Assembly: GCF_000504285.1 (NCBI RefSeq)
Contig: NZ_KI632511.1
Span: 2,601,372 to 2,665,371, forward strand
Direction of reading: 5' to 3'
Length of the DNA stretch: 64,000 bases
DNA from: Actinospica robiniae DSM 44927
Lineage (GTDB): Bacteria > Actinomycetota > Actinomycetes > Streptomycetales > Catenulisporaceae
The translations under genes and the position numbers were made by a program. This document shows, in pieces, positions 34,900-42,901 of this stretch; positions within the stretch are counted from its first letter, which is position 1, and every line of letters begins with the position of its first letter. The notes beneath the pieces were generated by a model. It was not told the origin of the DNA and ran no database searches. It saw only the letters and a list, made by a program, of their open reading frames with translations.

Positions 34900-36501
34900 A
34901 TGACTCGCGTGATTAACGAGGGGCCGGTGGAGCCCGTTGTCATCGATGGTCGCTTTCAGCTGCTGAACCAGCTCGGCGGTGGCGGCATGGGCCTGGTCTG
35001 GCGCGCCTACGACCTGGCGCTTCAGCGCGAGGTCGCCCTCAAGGAGGTCCGGTCCGGCGACGACGCGGGCTCGGCCGGGGACACCGCGGCGGCGCGGCAG
35101 CGGGAGCGGGTGCTACGGGAGGCCAGGGCACTGGCACGTTTGCAGCACCCGAACGTGGTGGCGATCTTCCACATCGTCGACACGCCGAACCTGCGTCACC
35201 CCTGGCTCGTCATGGAGCTCGTCACCGGGGGCTCGCTGGAGGACCTGCTGCGCGGCGGCCCGCGACCGCCGGCGGAGGTGGCCCGGATCGGCCGCGGCGT
35301 GCTCGCCGCGCTGGATGCCGCGCACCGCGCCGGGATCCAGCACCGCGACGTGAAGCCTGGCAATGTGCTGCTGCGGCCGGACGGGACGCCGGTGCTGACG
35401 GACTTCGGCATCGCCGCGGTGCGGGATTCGACCCAGCTGACCGCCACCGGCTCGATCATCGGCTCGCCCGAGTTCATGGCGCCGGAGCGGCTGCGTGGCC
35501 TGGAGGGGAATCCGGCCTCGGACCTGTGGTCCCTCGGGATTCTGCTCTACCTCGCGGTCGAGGGGCACAGCCCGATGCGCCGGGCGACGACGATGGCGAC
35601 GCTCGCGGCCGTGCTCGACGCACCGATCCCGCATCCGGTCCACGCCGGCCCGCTCATGCCCGTCCTCGCCGGGCTGCTCCAACGCGATCCGGCCGCTCGG
35701 CTCAAGGCCGACGCGGTGGACCGCCTGCTCGCCGAGGCGGCCGCGCCGCTCAGCATCAGCGGCATGCCGCAGCCTTGGGACGCGCCGCCGCCGACCCTGT
35801 CCACCGGCGGGGTTGTACCCGTGCCCGCCCGCGCGGCCGGCCGACCCCGGATGGGAGCGCGCTTCGGCGTCACCGTGGCGCTCACCGCTGTAGCGGTACT
35901 GGTCGGGGCCGTGCTGTGGGCGACGCACTCGCATCGGGCCGCGCCGTCCGCCGAAGGACAGGGCTCGACGCAGCCGACTGCTCGCGGCGTCACGGCGCCG
36001 GGCTCGAGCGCGGCGACACCGACGGCTCAGGCGGCGTCCGCGAGCGCCGCGCCGGGCGCTCTGCTCACCCCCGCCGGGATCGAGGCCTTCGTCAAGGCTC
36101 TGCCATCACTGATCGGCACCACGAAGATCTATACCCTGGCTCTCTACGCCGACTACGCCGACTTCGAGGCCCCCGCCAAGGACGGCGCCGGCGAGTACGA
36201 CGAGTACACGTACGAGGACGGCAAGATCACGTCCGACGATCCCGGCGGCTACGTGGAGGACGGCGAGAACTCGGCCGACCTCACCACGATCGACTGGAGC
36301 GTCATACCAGGGCTGATCCAGAAGTCCGACCAGGAACTCAACGTCGAGAATCCGACCATGCACTATGTCATCGTCGACCCCAACTGGGCTTTCGCTCCCG
36401 GCACGTCTCTGCGCGTCTACTGCGCCAACGACTACGGCGGCGGATACCTGCTCGCGGACATCCACGGGAAGATCCTCGACAAGATACCGGCTGGGAGTTA
36501 G
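34900..36501 (+). CDS. Transmembrane Ser/Thr protein kinase with a non-PASTA extracellular domain
   Basis: A 533-residue Hanks-type kinase. The P-loop is LGGGGMGLVWRAY, the ATP lysine in REVALKEVRS, the catalytic HRDVKPGNVLL, the DFGIA metal motif and the activation-loop SPEFMAPERL are all present in residues 17-275. A Pro/Ala linker leads to one membrane helix near residues 321-343 (FGVTVALTAVAVLVGAVLWA). The extracellular part of about 190 residues has a Thr/Ser/Ala-rich stretch and then an acidic, tyrosine-rich domain (ALYADYADFEAPAKDGAGEY, ending LADIHGKILDKIPAGS). It is not PASTA or any sensor I recognise, so the signal is unknown. The start ATG at 34900 follows a CCTCC-containing leader with a weak site. 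Confidence 0.9.
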   Translation: MTRVINEGPVEPVVIDGRFQLLNQLGGGGMGLVWRAYDLALQREVALKEVRSGDDAGSAGDTAAARQRERVLREARALARLQHPNVVAIFHIVDTPNLRHPWLVMELVTGGSLEDLLRGGPRPPAEVARIGRGVLAALDAAHRAGIQHRDVKPGNVLLRPDGTPVLTDFGIAAVRDSTQLTATGSIIGSPEFMAPERLRGLEGNPASDLWSLGILLYLAVEGHSPMRRATTMATLAAVLDAPIPHPVHAGPLMPVLAGLLQRDPAARLKADAVDRLLAEAAAPLSISGMPQPWDAPPPTLSTGGVVPVPARAAGRPRMGARFGVTVALTAVAVLVGAVLWATHSHRAAPSAEGQGSTQPTARGVTAPGSSAATPTAQAASASAAPGALLTPAGIEAFVKALPSLIGTTKIYTLALYADYADFEAPAKDGAGEYDEYTYEDGKITSDDPGGYVEDGENSADLTTIDWSVIPGLIQKSDQELNVENPTMHYVIVDPNWAFAPGTSLRVYCANDYGGGYLLADIHGKILDKIPAGS

Positions 36502-36536
36502 AGACTCGGACGTCGAGGCGGACGTACGCTTTCGCT

Positions 36537-37043
36537 ATGAGCAGACACGCGTCAGATCCGCCGCGGCCGGACGACGAGGCGGGGCGTACGTTCTCATTCG
36601 AGATCGAGGTCGAGACGCCCTTGCAGATCTCGGTTTCGTCCGCCCTGGTCTTGGCCGAGATCGTCGGCGCGTGGGCGCTCGCGGAGTTCGCGCAGCAGTC
36701 GCTCGGCCTCTGGCGCTTCGCCCTGGCCGTCCCGCTGGTGCTGATCGCTCTGGTCCAGGGGCTGCTCACCTTCATCGCCCTCGCCGCCCTGATCGGGGAG
36801 CGGCCCATCGCGCCGAACGCGCCGCGCTGGCTGCGCGTCGCCGCCCGGTACCTGGGCTACGGGCTGGGCGGAATGCTGCTCGCCGACCTGGTGATGGCGG
36901 GCATGACCATCAGCTACCCGCAACCACGGCCGTGGATCGGCTACGTGAGCATCTCGGCCGCGGCGTTCGTCGTGGGCGTGGCCTCCGGAATCAAGCATCG
37001 ACGACGTCGGCGGGCGCGCCTGCGCGAGGAGCGGAGTTCTTAG
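36537..37043 (+). CDS. Small membrane protein downstream of the kinase
   Basis: A 168-residue protein with an acidic N-terminus and four likely membrane segments (VSSALVLAEIVGAWALAEF; FALAVPLVLIALVQGLLTFI; YLGYGLGGMLLADLVMAG; YVSISAAAFVVGVASG) and a basic tail. No family recognised. It begins 35 bp after the kinase stop and may be part of its operon, possibly as a substrate or partner. Confidence 0.7.
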   Translation: MSRHASDPPRPDDEAGRTFSFEIEVETPLQISVSSALVLAEIVGAWALAEFAQQSLGLWRFALAVPLVLIALVQGLLTFIALAALIGERPIAPNAPRWLRVAARYLGYGLGGMLLADLVMAGMTISYPQPRPWIGYVSISAAAFVVGVASGIKHRRRRRARLREERSS

Positions 37044-37526
37044 GCGATCCACCGGGCATCAACGGCGGAATCATCTGACCGGACCGCCGCCGCAGCCAGG
37101 CATTCGCCGCGCCGCCGCACCCGAGGACGTGGGAATTCACCTGCACTTCACGGTGAGCCGGTAAGTCAGCAACACCCCGGCGGGGCGGTCCACCTGGGCG
37201 TTTAAGAAAGAACTCTGATTCATGACGCGCCCTTTGCCGCGCCATGGTGTTCCGGCTGCTAGAAAATCGTCTGAGCCCGGATACGACTCAGACCTCGAAG
37301 ACGAGGGGGCCGGATCCGGGCGCCCGTCCACGCCGTCGTCGTGGGCGAGGCCCGGCGCTGCCCGGGCTTCGCCGCGCGCGGCGGGACGGGAACAACGGGC
37401 GGACGAGGACACCACCAGTCGCGAGCCCGTCGCCGGACACGGCCCGGTGGCCGGACGCGACCCCGCGTGCGGCTCGGACGGCCTGCCCGGAGCGCCTACC
37501 CACACAGCGCCCCAGGAGGAATACCC
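37044..37526 (+). other. Gene-free leader of the GH25 gene (483 bp)
   Basis: I see no convincing gene here. The AT-rich patch at 37200-37240 could hold a promoter. A 7-bp stem (GTCTGAG / CTCAGAC, 37269-37293) and several GC-rich inverted repeats follow, and the stretch ends in the AGGAGG ribosome site of the lysozyme gene. I looked for a c-di-AMP riboswitch, which often precedes cell-wall hydrolase genes in actinomycetes, and could not recognise its conserved blocks. Confidence 0.5.
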
Positions 37527-38447
37527 ATGTTCTCGACCCATGCCGCGACCACCGCTCGGCGACGGCTGCTCGCCGTCGGCGCCCTGACCGTCGGCTTCGC
37601 CCTCACCGCGACCATCACGGCGGGCGCCGCGACCGCGTCCGCCACCTCCGCGGCCTCGACCAGCGCCTCGTCCGCGCTGCCCAAGGGCAGCACCATCCCG
37701 CTCGGCGACGGCTACATGGGCGTCGGCTACGTCCAGGACGCGAAGAACTTCAAGCCCGACACCCGCCAGCTCGACCTCACCTCCGCCGCCACGATCACCC
37801 CGCTCGCGGCGGCCTGGGGTCCGCTCGGCATCGACGTCTCGCACTATCAGGGCTCGATCAACTGGTCCTCGGTGAAGTCCGCCGGCATCTCGTTCGCCTA
37901 CATCAAGGCCACCGAGGGCACGACCTACACGGACCCGGACTTCAGCGCGAACTACCTGAACGCGTACAACGCCAAGGTGATCCGCGGCGCGTACCACTTC
38001 GCCCAGCCCGGTTCATCCAGCGGCGCCGCGCAGGCCACCTACTTCGCCGCGCACGGCGGCGCCTGGTCGGCCGACAACCTGACGCTGCCGGGCATGCTGG
38101 ACCTCGAGGGCGGCTGCTACGGCCTGTCCACCTCGGCGATGGATTCCTGGATCCTGTCCTTCTACAACACCTACAAGTCGAAGACCGGCCGCGACGTGGT
38201 CATCTACACCAGCCCGAGCTGGTGGGACACCTGCACCGCCGACTGGAGCGGAATGACCGCCAAGAGCCCGCTGTTCATCGCGGACTGGACCACCGCCGCG
38301 AGCCCCACCATCCCGGCCGCGTTCTCGTACGCGACGCTGTGGCAGTACTCGGACTCGGGCTCGGTCAGCGGCGTCTCCGGCGCCGTGGACCGGGACAAGT
38401 TCAACGGCACCGCCGCGCGCCTGCTCGCCCTCGCCAACAACACCTGA
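37527..38447 (+). CDS. Secreted GH25 lysozyme (1,4-beta-N-acetylmuramidase)
   Basis: The 306-residue protein has a long signal peptide (MFSTHAATTARRRLLAVGAL, then hydrophobic), with a twin-Arg-like TARRRLLAVG. After a short pre-region, the GH25 domain from about residue 110 begins GIDVSHYQGSINWSSVK, followed by KATEGTTYTDPDFSANY, the catalytic DLEGG in MLDLEGGCYG and the final YATLWQYSDSGSV. It cleaves the beta-1,4 link between MurNAc and GlcNAc in peptidoglycan. The preferred ATG at 37527 follows AGGAGGAATACCC. No binding domain is attached, unlike many streptomycete lysozymes. Confidence 0.92.
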   Translation: MFSTHAATTARRRLLAVGALTVGFALTATITAGAATASATSAASTSASSALPKGSTIPLGDGYMGVGYVQDAKNFKPDTRQLDLTSAATITPLAAAWGPLGIDVSHYQGSINWSSVKSAGISFAYIKATEGTTYTDPDFSANYLNAYNAKVIRGAYHFAQPGSSSGAAQATYFAAHGGAWSADNLTLPGMLDLEGGCYGLSTSAMDSWILSFYNTYKSKTGRDVVIYTSPSWWDTCTADWSGMTAKSPLFIADWTTAASPTIPAAFSYATLWQYSDSGSVSGVSGAVDRDKFNGTAARLLALANNT

Positions 38448-38488
38448 CACCGGCGCCGGGGTCCATGGCCCCGGCCGGAAAAAGGGGC

Positions 38489-38521
38489 GGATCCCGGTGG
38501 AGTGTCCATCCACCGGGATCC
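38489..38521 (-). terminator. Intrinsic terminator for minus-strand RNA
   Basis: A 13-bp perfect stem (38489-38501 with 38509-38521, sequence GGATCCCGGTGGA) with a 7-nt loop. On the minus strand it is followed by CGCCCC and five U (forward AAAAA at 38479-38483), giving a textbook intrinsic terminator for RNA made from the tRNA-like region. On the plus strand no U-tract follows. Two smaller hairpins lie immediately before it on the minus strand (forward 38521-38533 and 38534-38548). Confidence 0.75.
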
Positions 38522-38600
38522 TGGGTTCCCCAGCAGGCGTACAGCCTGAAAGGGTGCCGCTCTATCGACGCCCCGACACGTTTAAGGGCCTGGATCATTC

Positions 38601-38679
38601 TGATCGAACGCGCGGCCTTGCCATTAGGCCTACCGCCGCAGGAAGAGCGGCGGGCCGGATTCGAACCGGCATTTCACGT
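38601..38679 (-). ncRNA. Candidate permuted tRNA-like element B
   Basis: Read on the minus strand, the 3' half comes first: ACGTG (anticodon stem 3' side), AAAT, T-arm GCCGG-TTCGAAT-CCGGC, then acceptor 3' strand CCGCCGC. After a 7-nt spacer (TCTTCCT) comes the 5' half: acceptor GCGGCGG, TA, D-arm GGCC-TAATGGCAA-GGCC, G, anticodon stem CGCGT and TCGATCA. The acceptor strands pair 7/7, the anticodon strands 5/5 (one G-U), and the T-loop is canonical. The loop lacks the usual U33, and no CCA is encoded. Flanks beyond the loop also pair (TCCAGG with CCTGGA). A normal tRNA order cannot be assembled from either flank. It may be a permuted tRNA, a tRNA mimic, or a decayed remnant. Confidence 0.55.
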
Positions 38680-38747
38680 GGTCGTCCAGGTCCGTTCGAT
38701 TCGGGGCAGGAGCGGCGATGACCGAGTCTCGAGCGATAGTCTGCTGG

Positions 38748-38831
38748 TGATGGCCGCGCTGCCTCTACCGTTTTTGGGCTACCCCGGCGCGTGGTGCCGG
38801 GGGCAGGAGTCGAACCTGCTCTTGGGACGCG
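38748..38831 (-). ncRNA. Candidate permuted tRNA-like element A
   Basis: Minus-strand order: CGCGT (anticodon stem 3' side), CCCAAGA, T-arm GCAGG-TTCGACT-CCTGC, acceptor CCCCGGC, discriminator A with encoded CCA, CGC, then the 5' half GCCGGGG, TA, D-arm GCCCAAAAACGGTAGAGGC, A, GCGCG, GCCATCA. Acceptor strands pair 7/7 and anticodon strands 5/5 with one G-U, extending to 7 pairs. Both halves look like ordinary tRNA halves, but in reversed order. The variable region is 7 nt and U33 is absent. A direct repeat (GCAGACT...CTC) lies on both sides. It is upstream of element B on the same strand and shares its terminator. Confidence 0.55.
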
Positions 38832-38926
38832 GCTTCGTCAGTCTCCACTTGAGTTTCAGTCTGCGCTTGCGCGCCGCCTCCCCGGGGCTCAACCGGGAAG
38901 GAGCCTTCTGATGGGCGGGGGCCGGG

Positions 38927-39664
38927 TCAGCCGAACAGGTACCCGAACACCGCCGCGCCGACGTGCTGGTCGGCGGTCTCGGTGCCGTTGGCCTCCTCGC
39001 GGGCGAACTTCACCGCCTGCTGTAGCTTCTCCACCCGCTCGAGCAGGTCGTTGACGCGCTTGGCGGGCAGGGCGCCGGAGAACTTCACCGTGGTCCAGTA
39101 GCCGATGGTCACGTCCTCGTAGTAGACCTCGACCTGCGCCGGGTGCTTCTCGGTGGCCTCGGCCTTGACGTGGTTGCGCGGCACGCGCTTGGTCCGGTAG
39201 GTCTGCACCGGCTCGGTCTTCCAGCTGTCCGCGGACGCGTCGAGCACCCAGGACTCGGCGGCGTCGAGCACCGGCAGCTTCTTGACGAAGGTGTGCAGGT
39301 CGGTCAGCTGCTTCTCCAGGAAGAGCAGGTAAGTGACCGGGACGTCCTCGATCAGCACCGTGCCGTCCACGATCACGTTCGCCTTGGCCGCGCAGTTGGC
39401 CCAGTCCTTGGTGGCGGTCACGTCGAACAGCCGGGTGAGCGAGACCGCGGTGCGCTGGAGCACCTCCTCGGCCTTCACCTGCACCTTCGTCGACTCCGGC
39501 GGCAGCTGCTCGCCCTCGTCGTCCTTGGGCTGGTACGTGCGCGCGATGCCGGAGAGCAGGGCCGGCTTGAGCAGCTGGTGGTGCGCCTCGGTGAGTTCCG
39601 AGAACGACTTGGCCTTGACGCCCTTCTCCACCGCGATGATCTGGTTGAGCTTGGTGACCGCCAC
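38927..39664 (-). CDS. DUF7873 family protein, conserved in actinomycetes
   Basis: The 245-residue soluble protein starts at a GTG (VAVTKLNQIIAVEKGVKAKS) after GGGGAGGGGTCGGAGC. It has strongly conserved blocks: LLKPALLSGIARTYQPKDDE, LTRLFDVTATKDWANCAAKA, VTYLLFLEKQLTDLHTFVKK, HVKAEATEKHPAQVEVYYED and YWTTVKFSGALP. I know this as an actinobacterial family of unknown function (DUF7873). It looks like a housekeeping cytoplasmic protein, not a Ku protein despite a passing similarity in length. The tRNA-like elements lie downstream of it on the same strand and could be co-transcribed. Confidence 0.8.
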   Translation of the reverse strand: MAVTKLNQIIAVEKGVKAKSFSELTEAHHQLLKPALLSGIARTYQPKDDEGEQLPPESTKVQVKAEEVLQRTAVSLTRLFDVTATKDWANCAAKANVIVDGTVLIEDVPVTYLLFLEKQLTDLHTFVKKLPVLDAAESWVLDASADSWKTEPVQTYRTKRVPRNHVKAEATEKHPAQVEVYYEDVTIGYWTTVKFSGALPAKRVNDLLERVEKLQQAVKFAREEANGTETADQHVGAAVFGYLFG

Positions 39665-39707
39665 GCTCCGACCCCTCCCCCGGCCCGTGCCGGACCTCGC
39701 CCCTGCT

Positions 39708-39734
39708 GTGTTCGAACACGTTCTTCGTGTTCGA
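39708..39734. promoter_or_regulatory. Repeated TGTTCGA half-sites upstream of the DUF7873 gene
   Basis: GTGTTCGAACAC (39708-39719) is a perfect 12-bp palindrome and a third CGTGTTCGA half-site follows at 39726-39734. The half-site resembles the actinobacterial LexA SOS box half TCGAAC/GTTCGA, but spacing does not match the usual N4, so I call it only a candidate operator, lying between the DUF7873 and phosphoribosyltransferase genes. Confidence 0.4.
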
Positions 39735-39778
39735 TGGAGGACAACGTAGGTCACCGGCGCGGCATGGTCAAAGCGTTA

Positions 39779-40450
39779 TCAACGGCCCGCCCGGCCGCTT
39801 TCCGGATGCGCGCCCGCCAGCAGCCGGATCACATCAGAGTCCTGTAATTGCTCGAACCGCTCGTACCACTGGCCGACCGCCTCGAAGCGGGCCGGAGTCA
39901 GCAGGCTGACGACGACGTCGACCAGCGGGACCAGCCGCGCCGCCGCGTCGGGAGCGCACACCGGGGCGGCGAAAATCAGCCTACGCATATCCCAGCGTCG
40001 CAGGGCTCGGACCGCGGCGGTGGCGGTGACGCCGGTGGCCAGTCCGTCGTCGGCCAGCACGACTTCGCGCCCGGCCAGATCCGGCAGCGCCCGCTCTCCC
40101 CGGTACCGCGCGACCCGGCGCCGCAGCTCGCGCCGCTCGCCCTCGGCCAGCGCCTCCACCTGCCGCTCGTCCAGGCCGAAGTCGTGGAAGTACGGACCGG
40201 GCACGACCTCGGCGGAGCCCTCGGCGATCGCGGCGATGCCGAGTTCGGGCGAGCCGGGCAGGCCGATCTTGCGGGAGACGAACACGTCCACCGGCACGCC
40301 GAGGCGGTCCGCGATACAGCGCGCGATCGGCACGCCGCCGCGCGGCAGTCCCAGCACCACCGGGTCGTGCAGGCCCAGCTGGGCCACCCGGACGGAGAGC
40401 CGGCGGCCGGCGTCCTCGCGGTCCGCGAACGGCACGGTCTCACCGGACAC
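39779..40450 (-). CDS. Phosphoribosyltransferase family protein
   Basis: The 223-residue protein carries the PRPP loop VVLADDGLATGVTATAAV near residue 130, PRGGVPIARCIADRLGVPVD at the start and a lysine-rich VSRKIGLPGSPELGIAAI flexible segment. This is the large PRTase-like family often annotated as phosphoribosyltransferase or, in fused form, with a dienelactone hydrolase. Its acceptor base is unknown. It begins at ATG 40450, and the SOS-like repeats lie about 45 bp beyond its stop, nearer to the next gene. Confidence 0.85.
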   Translation of the reverse strand: MSGETVPFADREDAGRRLSVRVAQLGLHDPVVLGLPRGGVPIARCIADRLGVPVDVFVSRKIGLPGSPELGIAAIAEGSAEVVPGPYFHDFGLDERQVEALAEGERRELRRRVARYRGERALPDLAGREVVLADDGLATGVTATAAVRALRRWDMRRLIFAAPVCAPDAAARLVPLVDVVVSLLTPARFEAVGQWYERFEQLQDSDVIRLLAGAHPESGRAGR

Positions 40451-40620
40451 GGGCGCCCACGACCGTCGTCGTCAGCCGGAAGACGTACATGATCATCTCG
40501 TTCATGGGGTGCGGTTGCCCGAGATCGCCGGAAGCATGCACGGTGTGACCGTCCGTTTCGGGGGGAAACGGGATACCGGATCACTTGAGGATCGACCCGA
40601 TCGACCCAGAGGAGCTCGCC

Positions 40621-40884
40621 ATGTCCGATCCGGACCCGACCACGCCGGCGGAGCGGCTGCGCCGCATCGAGGAGGAGACCGACCAGCTCGACCGGCATAT
40701 CGACGAGGCCCGCGAGGCCGTGCGCCGCGCTACGAAGGCCGAATCCATGGCGATGCCGGGCGACGAGCGGGGAGAGGGCTCGGTGGGCTCGGTGGGCGGG
40801 CGTGCCGACGAGGAGGACGAGGAATACCGGGAGGACGAGGGGCGGGGCGAGCAGGATCAGGGCGGGACCGACCGAACGGAGTAG
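40621..40884 (+). CDS. Small charged hypothetical protein
   Basis: An 87-residue protein with a coiled-coil-like start (AERLRRIEEETDQLDRHIDE, AREAVRRATKAES) and a Gly/Asp/Glu-rich disordered tail. ATG 40621 follows AGGAGCTCGCC. Many actinomycetes have similar small coiled-coil proteins; function unknown. It precedes the transketolase gene by about 110 bp. Confidence 0.55.
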   Translation: MSDPDPTTPAERLRRIEEETDQLDRHIDEAREAVRRATKAESMAMPGDERGEGSVGSVGGRADEEDEEYREDEGRGEQDQGGTDRTE

Positions 40885-40996
40885 GCGGCCGCCCGCGTTC
40901 CGGCGTTTGCCGACCGGCCGAGCGGCAACCCGCGCCCGGTCCGGACCGGGGGACGCCGGGCCGTGCGCGGCGCCGGCACGAAGGAGGCAGACACAT

Positions 40997-42901
40997 ATGA
41001 CCAGCATCAGCGCCGGGGTTTCGTCGGCGGGCGCGGATCTCGATTCCGTGGCCGACCTCGCCCGGCAGTTGCGGGTGGACTCGATCCGCGCGACCACCGC
41101 CGCGGGCTCCGGCCACCCCACCTCGAGCATGTCCGCCGCCGACCTGGCCGCGGTGCTCCTCGCCCGCCACCTGCGGTACGACTGGTCCGATCCGTCGCGG
41201 CGGGACAACGACTACTTCATCCTGTCCAAGGGCCACGCCTCGCCGCTGCTCTACGCCATGTACCGGGCCGTCGGCGCGATCGAGGAGAAGGAGCTGCTCG
41301 AGACCTACCGGCGCGGCGGGCGGCTGGAGGGCCATCCCACCCCGCGGCTGCCCTGGGTCCCGGTGGCCACCGGCTCGCTCGGCCAGGGCATCGCCTACGC
41401 GACCGGGATGGCCCTGGCCGGACGCGCCATGCCGGACCGGCCCTACCGGGTGTGGGTGCTGTGCGGCGACGGCGAGATGGCCGAGGGCTCGGTCTGGGAG
41501 GCGCTGGACAAGGCCGGCCTACACAAGCTCGACAACCTCACCGTGATCGTCGACGTCAACCGGCTCGGCCAGACCGGGCCGACCGAGTTCGGCTGGGACC
41601 TGGACGCCTACGCCGCGCGGATGCGCGCCTTCGGCGCCGACGTGCAGGTGATCGACGGGCACGACCTGGGCGCGATCGACGCCGCGCTGCAGAACGCGAC
41701 GGTCGCCGAGCGGCCGACGGTCATCCTGGCCCGCACGGTCAAGGGCCGCGGGTACAAGCGCGTGGCGGACTCGCCGGACTGGCACGGCAAGCCGCTGCCG
41801 CAGGACATGGCCGAGGAGGCCATCGCCGAGCTCGGCGGCGTCAGCGACGTCCGCGTCCGGGGCCCGATCCCGCGCGACGCGGCGGACGAGCCCGACCAGG
41901 TGCACGCGGCGCTGCGGCGCACCCCGAGCGAGTCGCGGCCGCACGTGACGGCGCCGACCTACGAGGTCGGCGAGGAGATGGCCACCCGCAAGGCCTACGG
42001 CCAAGCGCTGGTAGCCCTCGGCGAGCACGATCCGGACGTGGTCGTGCTCGACGGCGAGGTGGGCAACTCGACCGGGTCGCAGCAGTTCGAGAAGGCGCAC
42101 CCGGAGCGCTACTTCCAGCTCTACATCTCGGAGCAGCAGATGGTCGCGACGGCGGTCGGCTTCGCCGAGCGCGGCTGGCGTCCGTACGCGGCCACCTTCG
42201 CGGCCTTCGTGAGCCGGGCGCACGACTTCCTGCGGATGAGCGCGATCGACGGCCCGGCGATCCGGCTGGCCGGCTCGCACTGCGGGGTGGAGATCGGCCC
42301 GGACGGGCCCTCCCAGATGGGCCTGGAGGACCTGGCGATGATGCGGGCGCTGCACGGCTCGACCGTGCTCTACCCGTCCGACGCGGCGAGCGCGGCCAAG
42401 CTGACCGTCGCGATGAACCAGATCCCCGGTATCAGCTATCTGCGCACCACTCGCGGCTCGTATCCGGTGCTCTACCAGCCGGACGAGGCGTTCCCGATCG
42501 GCGGGTCGAAGCTGTGGGGCGAGGGCGCCGACGACGTGGCCACCCTCGTCGGCGCGGGCGTGACCCTGCACGAGTGCCTGAAGGCGGCCACCGAACTGGC
42601 TCACGACGGGCTGCCGGTGCGGGTGCTCGACCTGTACTCGATCAAGCCGATCGACGCCGTCGCGCTGCAGGCCTGCGCCGAGCAGACCGGCCTGATGGTG
42701 ACGGTGGAGGACCACCGGCCGGAGGGCGGGATCGGCGAGGCCGTCGCGGCGGCGCTCGCGGACGTGCCGTGCACGCTGCGGCGGCTGGCGGTCGACGCGC
42801 TGCCCGGGTCCGACTCGCCGGAGCGCAATCTCGCGGCGGCCGGGATCGACGCCCAGAGCATCGCGGCGGCCGTGCGCGAGGCCGTCGGGCCGCAGGGCTG
42901 A
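40997..42901 (+). CDS. tkt: Transketolase
   Basis: The 634-residue protein has the ThDP-binding pyrophosphate domain (GHPTSSMSAADLAAVLLARH, KGHASPLLYA, the diphosphate/Mg motif GDGEMAEGSVWEALDKAGLH) and the pyrimidine domain (GEVGNSTGSQQFEKAHPERY, LYISEQQMVATAVGFAERGW with the activating Glu). It transfers two-carbon units between sugar phosphates in the pentose phosphate pathway. It is shorter than the usual 690-residue core tkt, and resembles a second transketolase type often found in actinomycetes. The start ATG at 40997 follows AAGGAGG. No tal or zwf is nearby, so it is likely an accessory copy. Confidence 0.9.
   Translation: MTSISAGVSSAGADLDSVADLARQLRVDSIRATTAAGSGHPTSSMSAADLAAVLLARHLRYDWSDPSRRDNDYFILSKGHASPLLYAMYRAVGAIEEKELLETYRRGGRLEGHPTPRLPWVPVATGSLGQGIAYATGMALAGRAMPDRPYRVWVLCGDGEMAEGSVWEALDKAGLHKLDNLTVIVDVNRLGQTGPTEFGWDLDAYAARMRAFGADVQVIDGHDLGAIDAALQNATVAERPTVILARTVKGRGYKRVADSPDWHGKPLPQDMAEEAIAELGGVSDVRVRGPIPRDAADEPDQVHAALRRTPSESRPHVTAPTYEVGEEMATRKAYGQALVALGEHDPDVVVLDGEVGNSTGSQQFEKAHPERYFQLYISEQQMVATAVGFAERGWRPYAATFAAFVSRAHDFLRMSAIDGPAIRLAGSHCGVEIGPDGPSQMGLEDLAMMRALHGSTVLYPSDAASAAKLTVAMNQIPGISYLRTTRGSYPVLYQPDEAFPIGGSKLWGEGADDVATLVGAGVTLHECLKAATELAHDGLPVRVLDLYSIKPIDAVALQACAEQTGLMVTVEDHRPEGGIGEAVAAALADVPCTLRRLAVDALPGSDSPERNLAAAGIDAQSIAAAVREAVGPQG

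Noticed and set aside
34900-36501. PASTA-type PknB kinase
   Set aside because: The ectodomain has no PASTA repeats and is a single unrecognised domain.
37044-37526. c-di-AMP (ydaO) riboswitch before the lysozyme gene
   Set aside because: Position suggested it, but I could not find the conserved paired blocks of the motif.
38590-38860. Conventional tRNA genes on either strand
   Set aside because: The T-arm/acceptor segments and the D-arm/acceptor segments occur in reversed order; no flank provides the missing half in normal order, so no standard tRNA call is possible.
38927-39754. Ku-like NHEJ protein next to the ligase theme
   Set aside because: The sequence follows the DUF7873 pattern (VKGVKAKS, DWANCAAKA, LHTFVKKLP) and has none of the Ku core motifs.
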